From positions 2,216,246 to 2,280,245 of the forward strand of contig NZ_FNWD01000002.1 in NCBI RefSeq assembly GCF_900104655.1: DNA of 64,000 nucleotides, given 5' to 3'. Positions 34,741 through 45,900 of the stretch are shown piece after piece. Source of the stretch: Millionella massiliensis. Its GTDB lineage: Bacteria; Bacteroidota; Bacteroidia; Bacteroidales; Rikenellaceae. The notes under the pieces are model-generated. The model had not been told where the DNA came from and searched no databases. It saw only the letters and a list, made by a program, of their open reading frames with translations. Position 1 is the first letter of the stretch. Every line of letters starts with the position of its first letter. A program made the translations under genes and the position numbers.

Positions 34741-37700
34741 ATGAAGAAAATTAGACTGTTAACATTGTTGGTCCTTGGCTTGCTTATAGGCGGTACAGCC
34801 TATGCGCAGTCACGGGTGAGCGGTGTGGTCAAGTCTTCTGAAGACGGGCAACCACTCGCAGGTGTAGTCGTACAGATCAAAGGTACGAACGTCGCTGTCC
34901 TGACAGGTGCGGACGGTGCTTACACCATCAACAACGCATCGGTAGCTAATGCCACTCTGGTATTTAACTACGCCGGTATGCGTAAACAAGAAGTCCCTGT
35001 TGCAGGGAAATCGACCGTCAACGTAACCATGCAGCCCGATGCCTTACAGACAGAGGCGGTAACGGTGACTGCCATGGGTGGTCGTAAACAGAATCGTGCG
35101 CTGGGTTATGCCACCTCTACGGTAAAGGGTGACGAACTGGCCCGTACCAATACCGTGAGTCCTGCCAATGCCCTTCAGGGTAAGGTAGCAGGTGTGCGCG
35201 TATCGACGGGTGGTTCTGGCGGTATTACTACTGCTCCTACCGTAACGATTCGTGGTAACAAGTCGCTGACCAAGAACAACTCCCCGATCTATGTGATTGA
35301 CGGTATCGTAATGCAGTACGATCAACAATCTGCAGGTAATCTGTTCCGTAATACCGATGCAACCATGTACGGTAACCAGCTGAAGAACCTGAACCCGGAC
35401 GACTACGAATCTGTAACCGTCCTGAAAGGTGCAGCTGCAACTTCACTGTACGGTTCTCGTGGTGCCAACGGTGCCATCGTGATCACCACCAAAGGTGGTA
35501 AAGCCCGCAAAGGTATCGGTGTGGAGGTGAACTACTCACACGAGTGGGGTACCATCTACAAAAATGCCTACCCGCTCCAGAACGAATACGGTATGGGTTC
35601 GTATTCGAACGGTTATGAAGGAGATATGATCCCTGGCACCAATTCTACCGCTACGGGTTACACTGCTAACTCTTGGGGTCCCTCGTTCGCTTCGATGGCT
35701 GGGCAGCAAATGTACCAGTACTACAAGTACTACTCACCGGATGGCATTGACAACCCGCCGGATGATTATGTGGCCTATCCCGACAACTGGAAATCGTTCT
35801 ATCAGAATAGTCAGTACGACAACGTGACCGTAGCGCTGACCGGTGGTTCCGAGAAAGCAACCTACCGCCTCTCATACGGCTACATGAACGGTGACGGTAA
35901 CATGCCGGACAACAACTTCTCTCGTCACTCGGTAAACTTCACCACCAACGGTAAGATCAACGACGTCTTCTCGACCAACCTGAACATCCAGTACTCGAAC
36001 TCGACGACCAAAAACCCGAACTCGACCATTGGTGGTTCGTGGACAACCGTACCTTCGATGGTGATCGGTTACTACGCCAACCGTAATACCGACATCGCCT
36101 GGTATAAGGATCACTACATCAATCCCGAAACCAATGCAACTTACGGTACGACCAGTCTGAGCAATATCAATAGCCGTATTGGTCAACTGTATGACGAAAA
36201 CGTCAGCCGTAATGAACAGACCATTATTGCGCAGTTGGGTTTGAACGCTCAGTTCACCGACTGGTTGGACGCCAGCGTCAGCCTGACCTACAACAACTGG
36301 CAGATCTTCACCGAAACCAAAAACTGGGGTCGTGTGACGACCGGTAAATATGCCATCAGCGGCAGCACCTCTTCGTCGTACGATGGTACCGCTCAGATCC
36401 ATGCCAACAAACGTTTCATTGACGACAACCTCGGTCTGGACGTACGTATCTTCAGCCAACTGTACGGTAATGCCGTCGGAGCTTCGTACAGCAAGAGTAC
36501 CCGTGGTGGCCTGATCACCCCTGGTCTGTTTACTTTCGCCAACTCGAAAGAGGGGATCACCACTTCTGAAATGAGTGTCGGCAAATCGAACCGCAACTCG
36601 ATGACCCTCGGTGTCGGTGGTGCCGTCAACCTCGACTGGAAAGACCATATCTTCCTGGAACTCACCGCCCGTAACGACTGGCTGAGCTCGCTGCTCTATC
36701 CGACCTGGATTCCCTACGGCCAAAACAACTACTCGGTGTTCTATCCTTCGGTCAACGTATCGTGGGTATTCTCGGATACCTTCCAGATCAACCCTGACGT
36801 GCTCTCGTTCGGTAAACTGCGTGCTTCGTTCGCTCAGGTAGGTATGGGTACCGACGCTTACTCGACCGCCAGCGGTGCCGGTGGATATTCGATCGGTAAC
36901 ATTTACGGCCCGATGAACAGCAGCATCTTCACCGCTTCTGCCAACAACGGAACTCTTCCGAACTACGACCTGAAACCTGAAATTCAGAGTTCTTGGGAGT
37001 TCGGTGCCGACCTCCGTTTCCTGAACGGTGTGATCGGGGTCGACGTGGCTTACTACAAAACCAACACCCGCAACCAGATCCTTTCGCTGGCAGCCGTATC
37101 GGAATCGGGTGTAAGCTCGCAGCTGATCAACGCCGGTAACATCCAGAACCAGGGTTGGGAAATCCAACTCGATTTGGCTCCGATCCGTACCCGTACCGTG
37201 AACTGGACCATCGGTGCCAACTGGAGCCGCAACCGTGGCAAGATCAAAGAACTGGCCAACAACATCGACTACTACACCATCAGCGGTTATTCGTGGGACG
37301 GTACCTCGACTCCGGGTGTCTACGCCTTCGTCGGCGGCGACTACGGTGTGATCTGTTCCGGTAACGGTTATGGTGCTGGTAACGAAATTGCCAAGTTCTA
37401 CAATGCAGACGATCCGAACGATCCGCGTAACGGCAAACGTCTGATCTACTATGCCGGTCAGTACGACACCAACACCATTCCGGGTACCAGCTACTATGCC
37501 AACATGGTTTACGACTATGTAAGTGCATCGAACATTGCCGGTTACTACGGTGACGAAGCATCGTACTGGGGCGGTGAGAAAAACACCACGACCATCCTGG
37601 GTAAAGTAGAACCCGACTTCGACTACGGTTTCAATACCAACCTGAGCGTTAACCTGCCGAACAACAGCGGTTCGATCGACTTCTACGCTCAGATCGACGG

Positions 37701-38271
37701 TCGTTCGGGCGGTTACATGGTACAGGCTACCAAATGGTACCTGGATGCACGTGGTAACACGGAAGAGACCCTGTACGGTCGTGACGCATCGCATGGCGGT
37801 CTTGCTCGTGTGAACTACAAAGGCGAGACTGTTTACAACGGTATCATTCCGGATGCAGTGTTCTACACCTCGAACTCGACCGTTACCAGCCTGAAGACGG
37901 GCCAGAAGGTCGATCTGGCCGGTATGACCTTCCAACAGGCTGTCGATGCCGGTCACATCCAGCCGGTACTCGCTTCGACCTGGTGGGGTTACACCCGCGG
38001 CTATGCTGACGATATGGTATCGAAACAAAGTTACATGGCACTGCGTGAAATCACCCTGGGTTACAACTTCCCGGAAAAATGGATCAAACACGTAGGTCTG
38101 CAGTCGGCCCGCCTGTCGTTCACCGCACGTAACCTCTGCTACATCTACAACGGGACCAACGGCAAATCGAACCCCGACGGTTTCATCACGAACAATGCCC
38201 TGACTCCGTTCGACTACGGTACCACTCCGTTCGTGCGTAACTTCTCGTTCGCCCTGAACCTGAGATTCTAA
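34741..38271 (+). CDS. Expressed SusC-type TonB-dependent transporter (cassette A)
   Basis: This 1176-residue outer-membrane transporter imports nutrients captured by its SusD partner. Residues 1-22 are a signal peptide (MKKIRLLTLLVLGLLIGGTA). Residues about 24-100 are a carboxypeptidase-regulatory-like domain (SRVSGVVKSSEDGQPLAGVV). A plug domain follows with IRGNKSLTKNNSPIYVIDG and SVTVLKGAAATSLYGSRGANG, then a 22-strand barrel ending in phenylalanine (SFALNLRF). The 20-bp repeat shared by all four susC copies lies at 35041-35060 and encodes residues 101-106, exactly at the junction of the N-terminal domain with the plug. It is the only copy with its own start, signal and promoter, so it is the expressed one in this configuration. 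The substrate is unknown. Confidence 0.95.
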   Translation: MKKIRLLTLLVLGLLIGGTAYAQSRVSGVVKSSEDGQPLAGVVVQIKGTNVAVLTGADGAYTINNASVANATLVFNYAGMRKQEVPVAGKSTVNVTMQPDALQTEAVTVTAMGGRKQNRALGYATSTVKGDELARTNTVSPANALQGKVAGVRVSTGGSGGITTAPTVTIRGNKSLTKNNSPIYVIDGIVMQYDQQSAGNLFRNTDATMYGNQLKNLNPDDYESVTVLKGAAATSLYGSRGANGAIVITTKGGKARKGIGVEVNYSHEWGTIYKNAYPLQNEYGMGSYSNGYEGDMIPGTNSTATGYTANSWGPSFASMAGQQMYQYYKYYSPDGIDNPPDDYVAYPDNWKSFYQNSQYDNVTVALTGGSEKATYRLSYGYMNGDGNMPDNNFSRHSVNFTTNGKINDVFSTNLNIQYSNSTTKNPNSTIGGSWTTVPSMVIGYYANRNTDIAWYKDHYINPETNATYGTTSLSNINSRIGQLYDENVSRNEQTIIAQLGLNAQFTDWLDASVSLTYNNWQIFTETKNWGRVTTGKYAISGSTSSSYDGTAQIHANKRFIDDNLGLDVRIFSQLYGNAVGASYSKSTRGGLITPGLFTFANSKEGITTSEMSVGKSNRNSMTLGVGGAVNLDWKDHIFLELTARNDWLSSLLYPTWIPYGQNNYSVFYPSVNVSWVFSDTFQINPDVLSFGKLRASFAQVGMGTDAYSTASGAGGYSIGNIYGPMNSSIFTASANNGTLPNYDLKPEIQSSWEFGADLRFLNGVIGVDVAYYKTNTRNQILSLAAVSESGVSSQLINAGNIQNQGWEIQLDLAPIRTRTVNWTIGANWSRNRGKIKELANNIDYYTISGYSWDGTSTPGVYAFVGGDYGVICSGNGYGAGNEIAKFYNADDPNDPRNGKRLIYYAGQYDTNTIPGTSYYANMVYDYVSASNIAGYYGDEASYWGGEKNTTTILGKVEPDFDYGFNTNLSVNLPNNSGSIDFYAQIDGRSGGYMVQATKWYLDARGNTEETLYGRDASHGGLARVNYKGETVYNGIIPDAVFYTSNSTVTSLKTGQKVDLAGMTFQQAVDAGHIQPVLASTWWGYTRGYADDMVSKQSYMALREITLGYNFPEKWIKHVGLQSARLSFTARNLCYIYNGTNGKSNPDGFITNNALTPFDYGTTPFVRNFSFALNLRF
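35041..35060 (+). repeat. Recombination site candidate P1 (expressed position)
   Basis: gccttacagacagaggcggt, identical at P2, P3 and P4. Left flank is cccgat, as at P4. Oriented towards the susC body on the right. Confidence 0.8.
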
Positions 38272-38294
38272 CCACCACAAGAAAAAGACAGCAT

Positions 38295-40430
38295 ATGAAA
38301 CTAACAAAATATATTATCGGCGGTTTGGCGGCGCTCGCTCTTGTCGGTTGTAAGGACAAGATGCGTGAGTTGAACACCAACCCCGACACAATCGGTTCGA
38401 CCGACCCCCGGTATCTGTTCATGAATACCATGCAGAATTTCGACTGGCCTTCGCGAGGCTACCTGCAGGTTATTCCGCAGAATGTCGGCGCATTGATGCA
38501 ATACTTTGCCTATTACAACGGGGCTTCCACCGGTGTCTATTGCAACACCCAGTCCATGAGTTACGCCTCGCCGAGCAACATCAGCTACAACTATGACTGG
38601 TGGAAAAGCGTCGGCAAGGGGATGGTGACCGTCATGGACTACATCGACGACAACCTGGATGAAGTGCAGTCCCAACGTTATCAGGACCTTCGTGCCATCT
38701 GCGGTATCGTGAAGGTTTACGAGGCGTTCCGTGTGTTCCAGAACTACGGTGCCAATGTCTATACGCAGGCCTTCAAAGCCATCACCGAAGGGATTACCCT
38801 GCCGGAGTATGACCTCTTCGATGTGGAAATGTACGAAGCGCTGGACGATGAGTTGGCAGGTTATATCGCCGTGCTCGAACAACCCGCCAACGAAAATACC
38901 GTTGAGCTGAACGAATACGACCCGATCTACGGTTACATCGTGAATCCGGTGATGGGTGCTCCCTCGACCCGTTCGGACTATGAAACCCAACGTACGCTGT
39001 GGAAGAAATTCGGTAACTCGTACCGTCTACACATGGCTTGGGTTATGAAAAATGCTGACGGTGCACGGTTTTCGCAGGTGCTGAGCGAAACTCTCGCCTC
39101 GGGCGTGTATGAAAGTGATGACGACGGTGCATGGTCGTTCCAAAACGGTGGCGAAAGCAACGGCGGTCCGTACAACTGCGCCGAAGCTGCCCAGATCAGC
39201 TACAACTACGCACTGACCGACAACTTCGTATCGTACTTGAAAGAGCTCGACGACCCGCGTCTGCCGCTGCTGGCCCGTGCCAACGATCTCTACGCAGCCA
39301 ATACTGCATTGCAATGGATCCAGAACTACTATCCGGACTCGCTGCTGAAACATTGGTACTATAACAAGGAAACTAAAGCTTGGGAACAACGCGACTGGAA
39401 CGGAATCTTTGATTTCGATACCGACCCGATGCTGGCCTATCAGGGTATTTCGGCCAACCCCGGTGACGTGAACCTGAGCGGTCCGCAACAGTTCTGGGGT
39501 GTTCGTGACTTCACGTTCCGCTTCTACGCCCCGGGCTACCAACCCAACCAGGATAACGACGATCTGGGTCCGTGGACGGTAACCAACAAAGGGACTGTAT
39601 CGGAAGACTTCCCCGCTACCTGCACCATCTATGGTTCAGACACCTCGTTTACCATCCAGATGGGTAGCTACCCGCAGGGTCGTTACTGGGTTGCCGGCGG
39701 TGGTTCGTCCTACGGTATCGTCGGTGAAGGCAACGGTAACGGATACGACGGTTCGATCGACAACCGCTGGGGTATCTACTTCCGTTTCCCGATCTACACC
39801 TATCCGGAATTCTGCTTCATGATGGCCTACCTGACCACCGATGGCGAAAGTACCGGCAAATCGGCTGACGAATGGTATAACGACGGGGTACAGGCCGCTA
39901 TGGAAGAACTCCAGATGGAAGCCGTACGCTATGGCGTGCAGGTGGCTACCAACACCGAGCATACCTACTATACCGAAGCTACCGGTACGCACTACGTAAA
40001 CCCGGAAATCGTGGGCATCAACGACAACGGCGTATATGCCATTGACGCAGCCATGATCAGCAACTATCTGCAGGCCAACGCTCTGTCGTCCGCTGCGGAC
40101 CAGAAGGAAGCCATCGTAGGTCAGATGTGGATCTACAGCTACCGTCAGCCGCAGAAGATGTGGGACTGGTGGCGTATCACCGGCTATCCCGAAATCGTGG
40201 ATGTCAACACCCCGGCCGAACGTCCGACGGGTCTCTACTGGATGCAGCCCTCTACCGAAGCTGACGGTACGGTTCTGACCTGGCCGCGTCGTGGTGCTCT
40301 GCCGCAGCCCGAAGCTGCCAACAACGCAAACTACAATGCAGCCCGTGACGCTCTGCTGAAGATCGCCAACTACGGTACGATGTATAACGAGACTACCGGC
40401 CGTATCTTCTGGGATACTCAGGGCTTGTAA
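38295..40430 (+). CDS. SusD-like outer-membrane lipoprotein (cassette A)
   Basis: This 711-residue surface lipoprotein partners with the SusC of cassette A. The lipobox ends at Cys19 (ALALVGCKDK). The helical TPR-like SusD core includes YQDLRAICGIVKVYEAFRVFQNYG and ITLPEYDLFD. The C-terminus GRIFWDTQGL is shared with the other SusD copies. At over 700 residues it is longer than the average 500-600 SusD. The first 33 residues are nearly identical in all four copies, with strong divergence in the middle, as expected if ligand specificity varies. It starts 23 bases after susC and is followed by terminator-type hairpins. Confidence 0.92.
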   Translation: MKLTKYIIGGLAALALVGCKDKMRELNTNPDTIGSTDPRYLFMNTMQNFDWPSRGYLQVIPQNVGALMQYFAYYNGASTGVYCNTQSMSYASPSNISYNYDWWKSVGKGMVTVMDYIDDNLDEVQSQRYQDLRAICGIVKVYEAFRVFQNYGANVYTQAFKAITEGITLPEYDLFDVEMYEALDDELAGYIAVLEQPANENTVELNEYDPIYGYIVNPVMGAPSTRSDYETQRTLWKKFGNSYRLHMAWVMKNADGARFSQVLSETLASGVYESDDDGAWSFQNGGESNGGPYNCAEAAQISYNYALTDNFVSYLKELDDPRLPLLARANDLYAANTALQWIQNYYPDSLLKHWYYNKETKAWEQRDWNGIFDFDTDPMLAYQGISANPGDVNLSGPQQFWGVRDFTFRFYAPGYQPNQDNDDLGPWTVTNKGTVSEDFPATCTIYGSDTSFTIQMGSYPQGRYWVAGGGSSYGIVGEGNGNGYDGSIDNRWGIYFRFPIYTYPEFCFMMAYLTTDGESTGKSADEWYNDGVQAAMEELQMEAVRYGVQVATNTEHTYYTEATGTHYVNPEIVGINDNGVYAIDAAMISNYLQANALSSAADQKEAIVGQMWIYSYRQPQKMWDWWRITGYPEIVDVNTPAERPTGLYWMQPSTEADGTVLTWPRRGALPQPEAANNANYNAARDALLKIANYGTMYNETTGRIFWDTQGL

Positions 40431-40541
40431 TCACCCTAAACGCAGGAATCCGGACTTCGACTGAAGCCCGGATTCCATGTTTAGTAATCTCTGTCGGATT
40501 TTTCTCGGTGTTAGTAATCTTTTTTGGGGAAGTCCGATTCT

Positions 40542-40571
40542 GCCTCCGACTGATCTGGTCGGGGGCTTTTT
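40542..40571 (+). terminator. Intrinsic terminator of cassette A
   Basis: Arms gcctccgac and gtcgggggc with a 7-base loop, then TTTTT. Confidence 0.8.
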
Positions 40572-40737
40572 GTTGATCAATGATCAACCTAAAGGTGACG
40601 CAGATACATTGCTCGGATAGTCCGTTCAGCAGCAGAAATCTCGAAATTGGATTTTAAGGCCTTTCTAAGGGTTTAAATGAATTAGACAGATATCCTGTAT
40701 TCGTATTACTTGCGCTGCAATCATAGTATGCCAAAAT

Positions 40738-40778
40738 AAGAAGGATTCTGCCCGAAAATTTCGGACAGAATCCTTCTT
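40738..40778 (-). terminator. Intrinsic terminator of cassette B
   Basis: Arms aagaaggattctg and cagaatccttctt pair; the minus strand continues TTATTTT. A close relative stands at 54007-54048. Confidence 0.8.
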
Positions 40779-40807
40779 GTTTAAAACTCCAGTTATGAGT
40801 CGTTTGA

Positions 40808-42958
40808 CTACAGACCTTGAGTATCCCAGTAGATACGTCCGGAGTTGTCGTTGTAGGTGGTACCGTAGTTCGCCTGCTTCATCAACTCGTCACGAGCGGC
40901 GTTGTAGTTAGCGTTGTTGGCAGCTTCGGGCTGCGGAAGAGCGCTACGACGCGGGAACTCGAGAACGGTTTCATAGTCGGCATTGGCATGAGGAGCAACC
41001 CAGTAGGGCAGACGGTCGGTGGGACGATCAGCCGGGGTTTCGACTTCCACGATCTTCGGGTAGCCGGTGACACGCCACCAGTCCCACATCTTAACCGGAT
41101 CCAGATAGCTGTAGATCCACATCTGGCCTACGACAGCAGCTTTCTGATCCGAGAAGTTCGACAGAGCCACGCTGGTAACATACGAGCCAATCTTATCCGT
41201 GATGCTATACACACCATTGTCGTTGATTCCGACAATTTCCGGGTTGATGTATTGCAGACCGTAGGTCTCATCTTCATGGGTGTGTTCCAGGTTGGTAGCC
41301 ACCTGAATATTGCTGGTGATAGCCGTATTCTGTAGTTCTTCCATTGCGGAGGTCACTGCGGTGTTGTACCATTCGTCAGCCGATTTACCGGTGTTAACCC
41401 CGTCGAGAGACAGGTAAGCCATCATGAAGCAGTACTCCGGATAGGTGTAGAGCGGACGACGGAAGTAGAGGCTGTAGCGGTCGGCGTCGGTACCGTCGAA
41501 ACCGTTACGTCCCTGACCGTCATACGGTCCATATTGACCACCGGCCGACAGGAAGTAACGACCTTGCGGACGGCTGCCGATCTCGATCGAGAATGAGGTG
41601 TCTGCGCGAGTCTCAATGGTGTACGTGTCAGTCGGATCGTTCGGGTTGGTTACCGTCCACGGGAAGAGCGTCTTGTTATGTTCTTCATCGCCCTTAATAT
41701 AGCCAGGAGCATAGAACGTGAAGGTAAAGGTGCTCTTACCCCAGAATTTACCGGCATTGGTTTTGTCGGCGTCATACGGGTTGGGCGACTGGCCCTGGTA
41801 AGCCAACATCGGATCACCCCAGAAGTCAAATACACCATTCCAACTTTGCAGACCCCACGTTTTGGTGTCCTCATTGTAAACCATGTGCTGTTCCAGCGAG
41901 TCCGGATAGTATTTTTTGATCCATTCCAGAGCCGTATTGGCTTCGTAGAGGTTGTTGGCACGGGCCAGCAGCGGCAGACGCGGGTCATTCAGCTGTTTCA
42001 GGTACCATACGAAGTTATCCGATACCGAATACAGGGTGCTGATGTCGGCATTTTCAGCGGCTGCATACGTACCACTACTGTTGGTACCGTTGCTCGGGCC
42101 GTTCAGGTAGGTGTATGCACCATCGGAAGCGCTTTCGAAACGTCCCGAAGCGCTGGTTTCAGCCAGTACCTTGTCGAAACGTGCAGGGTCGGCATTTTTC
42201 ATGATCCAGGCCATGTAGAGGCGGTACGTGTTGGCAAACTTCTTCCACAGCGTGCGCTGTTCGTCATAATTGCCGCGCGACATATGTGCCATCGCAGCTT
42301 GTGCTGCACCATCAGGAAGTTTATAACCGTAGATCGGGTCATATACTCCCAGATCACATTGGCCACTGTTCTGCTGTTCCAGAACGGCGATGTAGCCAGC
42401 CAGTTCATCGTCCAGAGCTTCGTACATTGCATTGTCGAAGATATCGTACTCCGGCAGGGTGATACCTTCGGTAATGGCCTTGAAGGCCTGCGTATATACA
42501 TTAGCGCCGTAGTTCTGGAACACTCGGAATGCTTCGTAAACTTTCACAATACCGCAGATGGCACGAAGGTCCTGATACTTCTGAGCGGCAGCTTCGTCCA
42601 GGTTGTCGTCGAGGTAGTTCATGATCGACACCATGGAGTAGCCTTTACTCTTGTACCAATCGTAATAATAACCAATCATGGGTAGAGATGACCAGTTCAT
42701 GGCCTGATCGTTACAGTAGGTACCGTCACCAGCACCATCGTAATATACGAAGTACTGCATATTGACCCCCGAAGACCATCTTACTTGCCCTGCACCGCGC
42801 GAATCAAAATCGAGATTACTCATCGCGGACAGGAACATATATTCGGGATTCGTATTCCCGATCGTGTCGGGGTTGGTGTTCAACTCACGCATCTTGTCTT
42901 TACAACCGACAAGGGCCAGAGCTGCCAAACCGCCGAGGATATATTTTGTTAGTTTCAT
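40808..42958 (-). CDS. SusD-like lipoprotein (silent cassette B)
   Basis: This 716-residue SusD-family lipoprotein has its lipobox at Cys19 (LALVGCKDK) and the same core landmarks as cassette A. It is complete, with start and stop intact, but it sits behind a susC body that has no start or promoter, so it is expected to be silent here. It is almost identical to the cassette D SusD (same length, few substitutions, e.g. in the DQAMNWSS region) and clearly diverged from A and C. The AT-rich terminator gap follows it. Confidence 0.9.
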   Translation of the reverse strand: MKLTKYILGGLAALALVGCKDKMRELNTNPDTIGNTNPEYMFLSAMSNLDFDSRGAGQVRWSSGVNMQYFVYYDGAGDGTYCNDQAMNWSSLPMIGYYYDWYKSKGYSMVSIMNYLDDNLDEAAAQKYQDLRAICGIVKVYEAFRVFQNYGANVYTQAFKAITEGITLPEYDIFDNAMYEALDDELAGYIAVLEQQNSGQCDLGVYDPIYGYKLPDGAAQAAMAHMSRGNYDEQRTLWKKFANTYRLYMAWIMKNADPARFDKVLAETSASGRFESASDGAYTYLNGPSNGTNSSGTYAAAENADISTLYSVSDNFVWYLKQLNDPRLPLLARANNLYEANTALEWIKKYYPDSLEQHMVYNEDTKTWGLQSWNGVFDFWGDPMLAYQGQSPNPYDADKTNAGKFWGKSTFTFTFYAPGYIKGDEEHNKTLFPWTVTNPNDPTDTYTIETRADTSFSIEIGSRPQGRYFLSAGGQYGPYDGQGRNGFDGTDADRYSLYFRRPLYTYPEYCFMMAYLSLDGVNTGKSADEWYNTAVTSAMEELQNTAITSNIQVATNLEHTHEDETYGLQYINPEIVGINDNGVYSITDKIGSYVTSVALSNFSDQKAAVVGQMWIYSYLDPVKMWDWWRVTGYPKIVEVETPADRPTDRLPYWVAPHANADYETVLEFPRRSALPQPEAANNANYNAARDELMKQANYGTTYNDNSGRIYWDTQGL

Positions 42959-42981
42959 ATGCTGTCTTTTTCTTGTGGTGG

Positions 42982-45900
42982 TTAGAATCTCAGGTTCAGC
43001 GAGAACGAGAAGTTACGTACGAACGGAGTGGTAGCGTAGTTGTACGGAGTCAGCGAGTTGTTCGACAGGTTGCCATCCGGGTTCACACCGATACCGGTAC
43101 CGTTGTAGATGTAGCAGAGGTTACGTGCGGTGAAGGCCAGACGGGCCGACTGCAGACCTACGTGTTTGATCCATTTTTCCGGGAAGTTGTAACCCAGGGT
43201 CAACTCACGAAGGGCTACGTAGCTCTGTTTTGCCATCTGCTGTTCGGGCCAACCAGTTGCGTAACCGTTCCAGGTCGAAGCCAGAACCGGCTGAATGTGA
43301 CCGGCATCAACGGCTTCCTGGAAGGTCATACCGGCCAGGTCGACCTCTTCACCGGTCTTCATGCTCGTTACGGTCGAACCGGTGTAGAATACTACATCCT
43401 GCGGGATGATACCGTTCATTACGGTTTCGCCTTTGTAGTTCACACGAGCCACACCGCCGTGTTTTTCATCACGACCGTACAGGGTGTATTCGGCACTACC
43501 ACGACCGTCGAAGTAGTATTTGTTACCAATGGCCAGGTCACCACCCGAGCGACCGTCGATCTGAGCGTAGAAATCGATCGAACCGCTGTTGTTCGGCAGG
43601 TTAACCATTACGTTGGTGTTGAAACCGAAGTCGAAGTCAGGTTCTACATAACCCAGGATCTGGGTACGATTCGACGCACCACCCCAGTACGATGCATTGT
43701 CACCGAAGTAACCGGTAATATCACCTGCACTTACATAGTCGTAAACCATGTTGGTCGGGAATTCGGTACCCGGGACATTGGTTTCGCCATATTTACCAGC
43801 AATATGGATCAGTTTCATACCGTTGCGGTAGTCGTTCGGATCACTCGCGTTGTTATAACGGGCAATCGGAGTCAGGTAACCGTAACCGTTACCGGAGCAG
43901 AAGACACCGTATTCACCGCCTTCGAAGGCATAAACACCAGGGGTCATCGAACCGTCCCATGCATAACCGGTTACCGTGTAGTAGTCGATACCATTGGCCA
44001 GTTCCTTGATCTTACCACGGTTGCGGCTCCAGTTGGCACCGATGTTCCAGGTTACGGTACGGGTGCGGATCGGAGCGAAGTCGAGTTGGATTTCCCAACC
44101 CTGGTTCTGGATGTTACCGGCGTTGATCAGTTGAGAGCTTACACCCGATTCCGATACGGCTGCCAGCGAAAGAATCTGGTTGCGGGTGTTGGTTTTGTAG
44201 TAGGCTACGTCGACACCGATCACACCGTTCAGGAAACGAAGGTCGGCACCGAATTCCCAAGAACTCTGTACTTCAGGTTTCAGGTCGTAGTTCGGAAGAG
44301 TACCGTTATTGAACGAAGCGGTAGTCAAAGCAGAATTGGACGGGCTGTATACAGAACCAATACTGAAACCACCTGCACCACTGGCGGTCGAGTAAGCGCC
44401 AGTACCCATACCTACCTGGGCGAACGAAGCACGCAGTTTACCGAACGAGAGAACGTCGGGGTTGATCTGGAAGGTATCCGAGAATACCCACGACAGGTTC
44501 ACCGAAGGATAGAATACCGAGTAGTTGTTCTGACCGTAGGGAATCCAGGTCGGATAGAGCAGCGAGCTCAACCAGTCGTTACGGGCGGTGAATTCCAGGA
44601 AGACCTGGTCTTTCCAGTCAAGGTTGATGGCACCACCGACACCGAGGGTCATCGAGTTACGGTTCGATTTACCAACGCCCATTTCAGATTGCGTGATCGG
44701 ATCTTTCGAGTTGGCAAAGGAGAAAACGCCCGGTACGACCAGACCATTTTTCGTACTCTTATTGTAAGATGCACCTACGGCATTACCATACAACTGAGCA
44801 AAAACACGTACGTCCAAGCCGAGGTTGTCGTCCAGGAAACGTTTGTTACCGTGGATCTGAGCGGTACCATCGTACGACGAAGAGGTGCTGCCGCTGATGG
44901 CGTATTGACCCGTTTTCAGGTAACCGGCATTCTTGGTTTCGGTGAAGATCTGCCAGTTGTTGTAAGTTACGCTGACGCTGGCGTCCAACCAATCGGTGAA
45001 CTGGGCGTTCAAGCCCAACTGGGTGATCAAGGTCTGTTCATTACGGTTTACGTTATTCTCAGCAATGTTCTGAAGTAACGAGTTGTACGTATTAAAGTAC
45101 GAGTTCGTTACACCGCCGATAAACGATCTGCCGTCTTCCGAAATGTAATGATCTTTATACCACTCCAAGTCCGTATTACGGTTGGTGTAGTAGTTCGTAA
45201 TCATGCTGAAGCCGGTATAGTTGTTGGCATTCAGGGTATTCGAGTTCGAGTACTGAAGGTTCAAGTTTGCCGAGAAGACGTCGTTGATCTTACCGTTGGT
45301 GGTGAAGTTGATCGAGTGGCGGTTGAAGTTGTTGTTCGGCATGTTACCGTCACCGTTCGTATAACCGTACGACAGACGGTAGGTTGCTTTTTCCGAACCC
45401 CCGGTCAGTGCTACGCTCACGTTGTCGTAGTTACTGTTCTGGTACATGGCTTTCCAGTTGTTCGGATAGGCAACGAAATCTTCCAGCGGGTTTTCAATAC
45501 CACCTTCTTTATAGTATTTGTAGTATTGATAGATTTGCTGGCCTTTCATCGATTCAAAAGAGGGACCCCAGGATACGGAAGTGTAGGAAGTAGCGGTAGA
45601 GCTGACGCCGGGCATCAGGTCACCTTCGTAACCGTTACCGTATGAACCCATACCATATGTATTCTGAAGAGGGAGCGAGTTTTCATAAATGACACCCCAT
45701 TCGTGCGAGTAGTTCACTTCCACACCGATACCTTTGCGGGCCTTACCGCTCTTGGTGGTGATCACGATGGCACCGTTGGCACCACGAGAACCGTACAGCG
45801 AAGTTGCGGCTGCACCTTTCAGTACGGTTACTGATTCGTAGTCGTCCGGGTTCAGGTTCTTCAACTGGTTACCGTACATGGTACCAGACTCAACAGTCCA

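Larger units (their letters stand above)
40431..40807. other. AT-rich convergent gap between cassettes A and B
   Basis: These 377 bases contain no gene. They hold a hairpin at 40445-40476 (ggaatccgg / ccggattcc) and two intrinsic terminators, listed separately, that isolate the converging cassettes. Part of it (the ctcggtgttagta stretch) recurs downstream of cassette C. Confidence 0.6.

Noticed and set aside
35872-38307. Very long antisense frames over susC genes (up to about 800 codons)
   Set aside because: They arise from the codon pattern of highly biased susC genes, have no start context or domain, and recur over each susC copy.
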